Source of the DNA: UBA4923 sp964606165
Lineage (GTDB): Bacteria > Bacillota > Clostridia > Saccharofermentanales > DTU023
Reading direction: 5' to 3'
DNA: 64,000 nucleotides
Assembly: GCA_964606165.1 (NCBI GenBank)
Contig: CAZSFQ010000006.1
Coordinates: 27,116-91,115, forward strand
The translations under genes were made by a program, and so were the position numbers. Below the pieces are notes generated by a model, which saw nothing but the letters and a program-made list of their open reading frames with translations, was not told the DNA's origin and searched no databases. This document shows positions 61,615 through 64,000 of the stretch, piece after piece (position 1 is the first letter of the stretch; every line of letters begins with the position of its first letter).

Positions 61615-62049
61615 TCAGTTGATGGTGTGGGTGATCTTCGCCACATTGGTCAAGGTGTCCTGCACGGGGCAAGTTCGCTCGACAAAGTCAATGAAACGCT
61701 CGATTTCTTCCTTCGTGTTGTCAGCTTCAATGAAAAAATGGGAACGAATCTCCGAGAAGCCGATTTTCGCCTCTTTGTTGATCCCAAAAAGGCCATCGAG
61801 GTCAAGGTCGCCCTCGACTTCAACCCGGATCGATTTGAGATTGATCTTGTGTTTTTTCGCAAATACACGGACAACCATGCTCTCGCAGGCGGCTAGCGAG
61901 CCGAGCAGGGCTTCAACCGGGTTCATCCCCGTGTCGGTTCCGCCAAGATCAGCAGGCTCATCCAGCGTGATCTCGAAGTCTCTGGAAACCACCTTGGTGA
62001 CAAGTCCTTCCTTCTCCTCAGCGACTGCTTTGAATACTACATTAGCCAT
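61615..62049 (-). CDS. OsmC/Ohr-family peroxiredoxin-like protein
   Basis: A 144-residue protein with the OsmC motif GGTDTGMNPVEALLGSLAAC (C55) and a second cysteine in VERTCPVQDTL, the pair that reduces organic hydroperoxides in this family. The ATG at 62049 has AAGGAGG; the frame is open to 62115 but without a ribosome binding site. It ends just before the B12 operon promoter. Confidence 0.9.
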   Translation of the reverse strand: MANVVFKAVAEEKEGLVTKVVSRDFEITLDEPADLGGTDTGMNPVEALLGSLAACESMVVRVFAKKHKINLKSIRVEVEGDLDLDGLFGINKEAKIGFSEIRSHFFIEADNTKEEIERFIDFVERTCPVQDTLTNVAKITHTIN

Positions 62050-62157
62050 ATCAATATCCTCCTTGTCTGGGTTTGGCTCCAGCTTCAGTTTATACCTGCC
62101 AATGGCAGGGTACAAACAGGTTGACCCTCAAAAGAGGAAAAAGAGGAAAAGAGCCGG

Positions 62158-63450
62158 CTAACTGAAAGGAGAACGGATGACGCCCGTGGCCAATGTCAGG
62201 CCGTCATGGTCAACAAAGACAAAAATGAAGGGTCGGTTGAAGTCGATGACCCGCAGCCCCGGGGCCTGCTCCTGGGCGGGCCGTGCTTCCCATTCCAGGA
62301 CGGCGCGCTGCCGGACCATGGACAGACTGTATTCTTCACCCGCCAGTTGCCCAGGCTCCAGCAAAGGATCCTGACCCAGCCAGTCGTGATCCTGGCTTAC
62401 ACTAAAGAGGGGAAGCCGGACCGCTCTTGGTTCGCTTTCACCCGGGGGATTGCCAAGCCATGCAAAGAGCCCGCCTGTTTGCAGCACTTCTTCCGGCGCC
62501 ATGGATCCGCCTGGCAGAACCAGATAAAGGGTGCCGCCGCCGGCCGGCAGCTCTGCCACCACCGTCTGATCGAATCTGCTGTAACAAGCTGCTTCCGGGA
62601 TGGTCTCATAGCGCACGCCGCCGATGGTTTCGCCGGCACCGGCAATCACATCAAGCGGCAGCCGGGCATAAAAGCGCTGCAAAAGCACCCGGCTGTCCAA
62701 AGCAGCCGCCTGGGGCTGATTCGGGGGGCAGCCGCTTTCAGGCAGGTCCCCGCCTGACAAAATCCCCTCCATACAATCATCAGTTAGATAAGCGGTCCGC
62801 AGGACCTGGATGGAGAAGGCCTCGGCACCCCCGTAAAGGAGGAGAGACCAATCCACCGCAGGGATGTCGTCAGCAGGAACCAGCAGGCAGTTGGAAAGGG
62901 AGAAGAAAGGCTCATCCAGCTGGCCGAGCGCCGACAAGCTGTCCGTTATCCGTCCCCTGTCGGCCGGCTGGAGAAGATAGGCCTGTGAATGGTAAAGCCC
63001 CGCCGGCGAATAAATCCTGTCAGCCGCGCCCTCCGCGGAGAGAATGGAGGCGGCAGTCCGGTCCGCCAGGGCGCTTATTTCTCTGAAAGTACCACGCCGG
63101 TCCCCCTCCAGCTTGGGATCACCGTGCCCTTCCGCGAGGGGCAGGGTTTCTTCCGGTGCCTGGGGGAAGACTTCAAGGTTAAAGCCGCCCGAATCCTCTG
63201 CCTCCCGGGGGATCTGTGCCTTATCCATCATGCTTGCGCCGCCCCAAAGGACCTGGCGGATAATGAAAGCGGTGACAAAGAGCACGACAAGGACGGCGGC
63301 GACTGAAGCCCAGCGCTGCCAGGAAAACACCCTGGCCGGACGTCCCGGCACGGCAGGGCGGGCCGGCTCCACATCAAGGAGCAGGTCGCCATCGATCCCC
63401 GACAGGCTGTCCAGAATAAGATTCACTTGTCTCTCCTTATCTTTAGTCAC
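62158..63450 (-). CDS. Membrane protein with serpin-like outer domain, probable anti-sigma factor
   Basis: A 430-residue protein with a cytoplasmic N terminus of about 45 residues, one membrane helix (about 47-68), and an outer domain of about 350 residues. That domain carries serpin-like marks: IYSPAGLYHSQAYLL (147-161), LSNCLLV, a TLYLVLPGGS stretch resembling the LPY..LPee region, and the C-terminal FNRPFIFVFVDHDG with TLATGVIRSPF (about 404-429), much like the serpin signature. The hinge (about 375-400) is degenerate, so inhibition of proteases is doubtful. Its start overlaps the ECF sigma stop by eight bases, the usual sigma/anti-sigma layout. Confidence 0.65.
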   Translation of the reverse strand: MTKDKERQVNLILDSLSGIDGDLLLDVEPARPAVPGRPARVFSWQRWASVAAVLVVLFVTAFIIRQVLWGGASMMDKAQIPREAEDSGGFNLEVFPQAPEETLPLAEGHGDPKLEGDRRGTFREISALADRTAASILSAEGAADRIYSPAGLYHSQAYLLQPADRGRITDSLSALGQLDEPFFSLSNCLLVPADDIPAVDWSLLLYGGAEAFSIQVLRTAYLTDDCMEGILSGGDLPESGCPPNQPQAAALDSRVLLQRFYARLPLDVIAGAGETIGGVRYETIPEAACYSRFDQTVVAELPAGGGTLYLVLPGGSMAPEEVLQTGGLFAWLGNPPGESEPRAVRLPLFSVSQDHDWLGQDPLLEPGQLAGEEYSLSMVRQRAVLEWEARPAQEQAPGLRVIDFNRPFIFVFVDHDGLTLATGVIRSPFS

Positions 63451-64000
63451 CGTAACCTTGTTGCTCCAATTCTTCTTTCAGTTCACGCCTCATCCGGTGT
63501 AAAAGCACCTTGACCGCTCCCTCGGTCGTGTCCTCTTCTTTGGCGATCTCCTTGACCGGTGAGGCAAAGTAGTAGCGTTTCAAAAAGATGATCCTGCGCC
63601 GGTCCGGCTGTTCGCGAAGGTAATGGCTGATCATCCGGCTCAACTCCCGTCCCTCCACGACCCGGGCGATATCACTGTCGGAGGCCAGGATTTCCTCCAT
63701 CTCTTCCAGGATAAGGGGGATCTGGCCCCCTCCTCTTTTCTCCCTGGTCCTGGCCCTGATCTTGTCGAGGGAGAAGTTGCGGGCGATCCTGCACAGATAG
63801 GCTTTGAAGTACAAAGGCCGCTCGGGCGGGATGGCTCCCCAGGCCGCCATGTAGGTATCGTTCACGCATTCCTCGACGTCCTCATGATCCCCAAGGATGT
63901 TCCAGGACAGGGACCGCAATAGCGCCCCGTACTTGGCCATGGTAACTTCGATGGCCTCTTCCGACCGCTCGAAGTATAAATCCAGGATGGCCTCGTCTGT
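63443..64000 (-). CDS. ECF-type RNA polymerase sigma factor, partial at right edge
   Basis: The frame is open from the stop at 63443 to the window edge (185 residues). Region 2: VTMAKYGALLRSLSWNILGDHEDVEE then CVNDTYMAAW; region 4: RRIIFLKRYYFASPVKEIAKEEDTTEGAVKVLLHRMRREL, shown here by its key part. An in-frame ATG at 63940 exists, but the sequence before it (EAILDLYFERSEEAI) is clearly sigma region 2, so the true start lies beyond the window. Directly coupled to the serpin-like membrane protein gene. Confidence 0.92.
   Translation of the reverse strand, partial: TDEAILDLYFERSEEAIEVTMAKYGALLRSLSWNILGDHEDVEECVNDTYMAAWGAIPPERPLYFKAYLCRIARNFSLDKIRARTREKRGGGQIPLILEEMEEILASDSDIARVVEGRELSRMISHYLREQPDRRRIIFLKRYYFASPVKEIAKEEDTTEGAVKVLLHRMRRELKEELEQQGYGD

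Overview
The window is a gene-dense, GC-rich (except for a few AT-rich intergenic stretches) stretch of a chromosome from an anaerobic member of the Bacillota, most likely class Clostridia. The inference rests on gene content and order: RNase J, a bifunctional Rel, the yicC-remA-gmk-rpoZ string, HemZ, pyruvate phosphate dikinase, the split glycine decarboxylase gcvPA/gcvPB, long-form Hpf, an ECF vitamin transporter, and AGGAGG-type ribosome binding sites. Cohesin and dockerin modules also point to a Clostridia relative. The lower rank cannot be fixed from this sequence. Almost all genes are on the minus strand; only rnj, a DUF2207 gene, a purine permease, a phosphoesterase and an OPT permease are on plus. 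No tRNA, rRNA, IS element, prophage or CRISPR array was seen.

Layout. 1-1650: a Panacea-type antitoxin running off the left edge, with a 32-bp perfect palindrome over its promoter, and a GNAT acetyltransferase. 1752-15160: RNase J, then rel-recJ-rpsU, a DUF2207 membrane protein, and the ileS-queT-methyltransferase-ispF operon. 15428-20062: NCS2 permease, phosphoesterase, HemZ and a DUF1624 membrane protein. 20154-29617: a nine-gene minus-strand operon from a Crh-like HPr through uvrC, a phosphoesterase, yicC, remA, gmk, rpoZ and glycyl-tRNA synthetase to ppdK. 29746-32353: rplM-rpsI and tsaE-tsaB-rimI. 32525-42085: a cell-envelope cluster in one direction: dockerin-bearing glucosaminidase, membrane-anchored cohesin protein, GtrA-FolC fusion, TPR membrane protein, threonine synthase-like pseudoenzyme, D,D-carboxypeptidase. 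42204-51245: yfbR, dgt, pcrA, hpf, OPT permease, a DUF4143 ATPase and gap. 51499-55875: gcvT-gcvH-gcvPA-gcvPB. 55989-61575: a cobalamin-riboswitch-controlled operon of surface beta-propeller, DUF4430 lipoprotein, EcfT, fused EcfA and ECF S component. 61615-64000: OsmC protein, a membrane protein with a serpin-like outer domain, and an ECF sigma factor cut by the right edge.

The most unusual content is: (a) a cohesin/dockerin pair in adjacent genes where the dockerin enzyme looks like a peptidoglycan hydrolase, suggesting a non-cellulosomal surface complex; (b) a probable B12 uptake system with an anchored beta-propeller, architecturally reminiscent of BtuG of Bacteroidetes; (c) a GtrA flippase-like domain fused in frame to folylpolyglutamate synthase; (d) a full-length threonine synthase relative without the PLP lysine; (e) an ECF sigma factor coupled to a membrane protein with serpin-like sequence motifs. 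All functional statements are inferred from reading the sequence; no database search was run.
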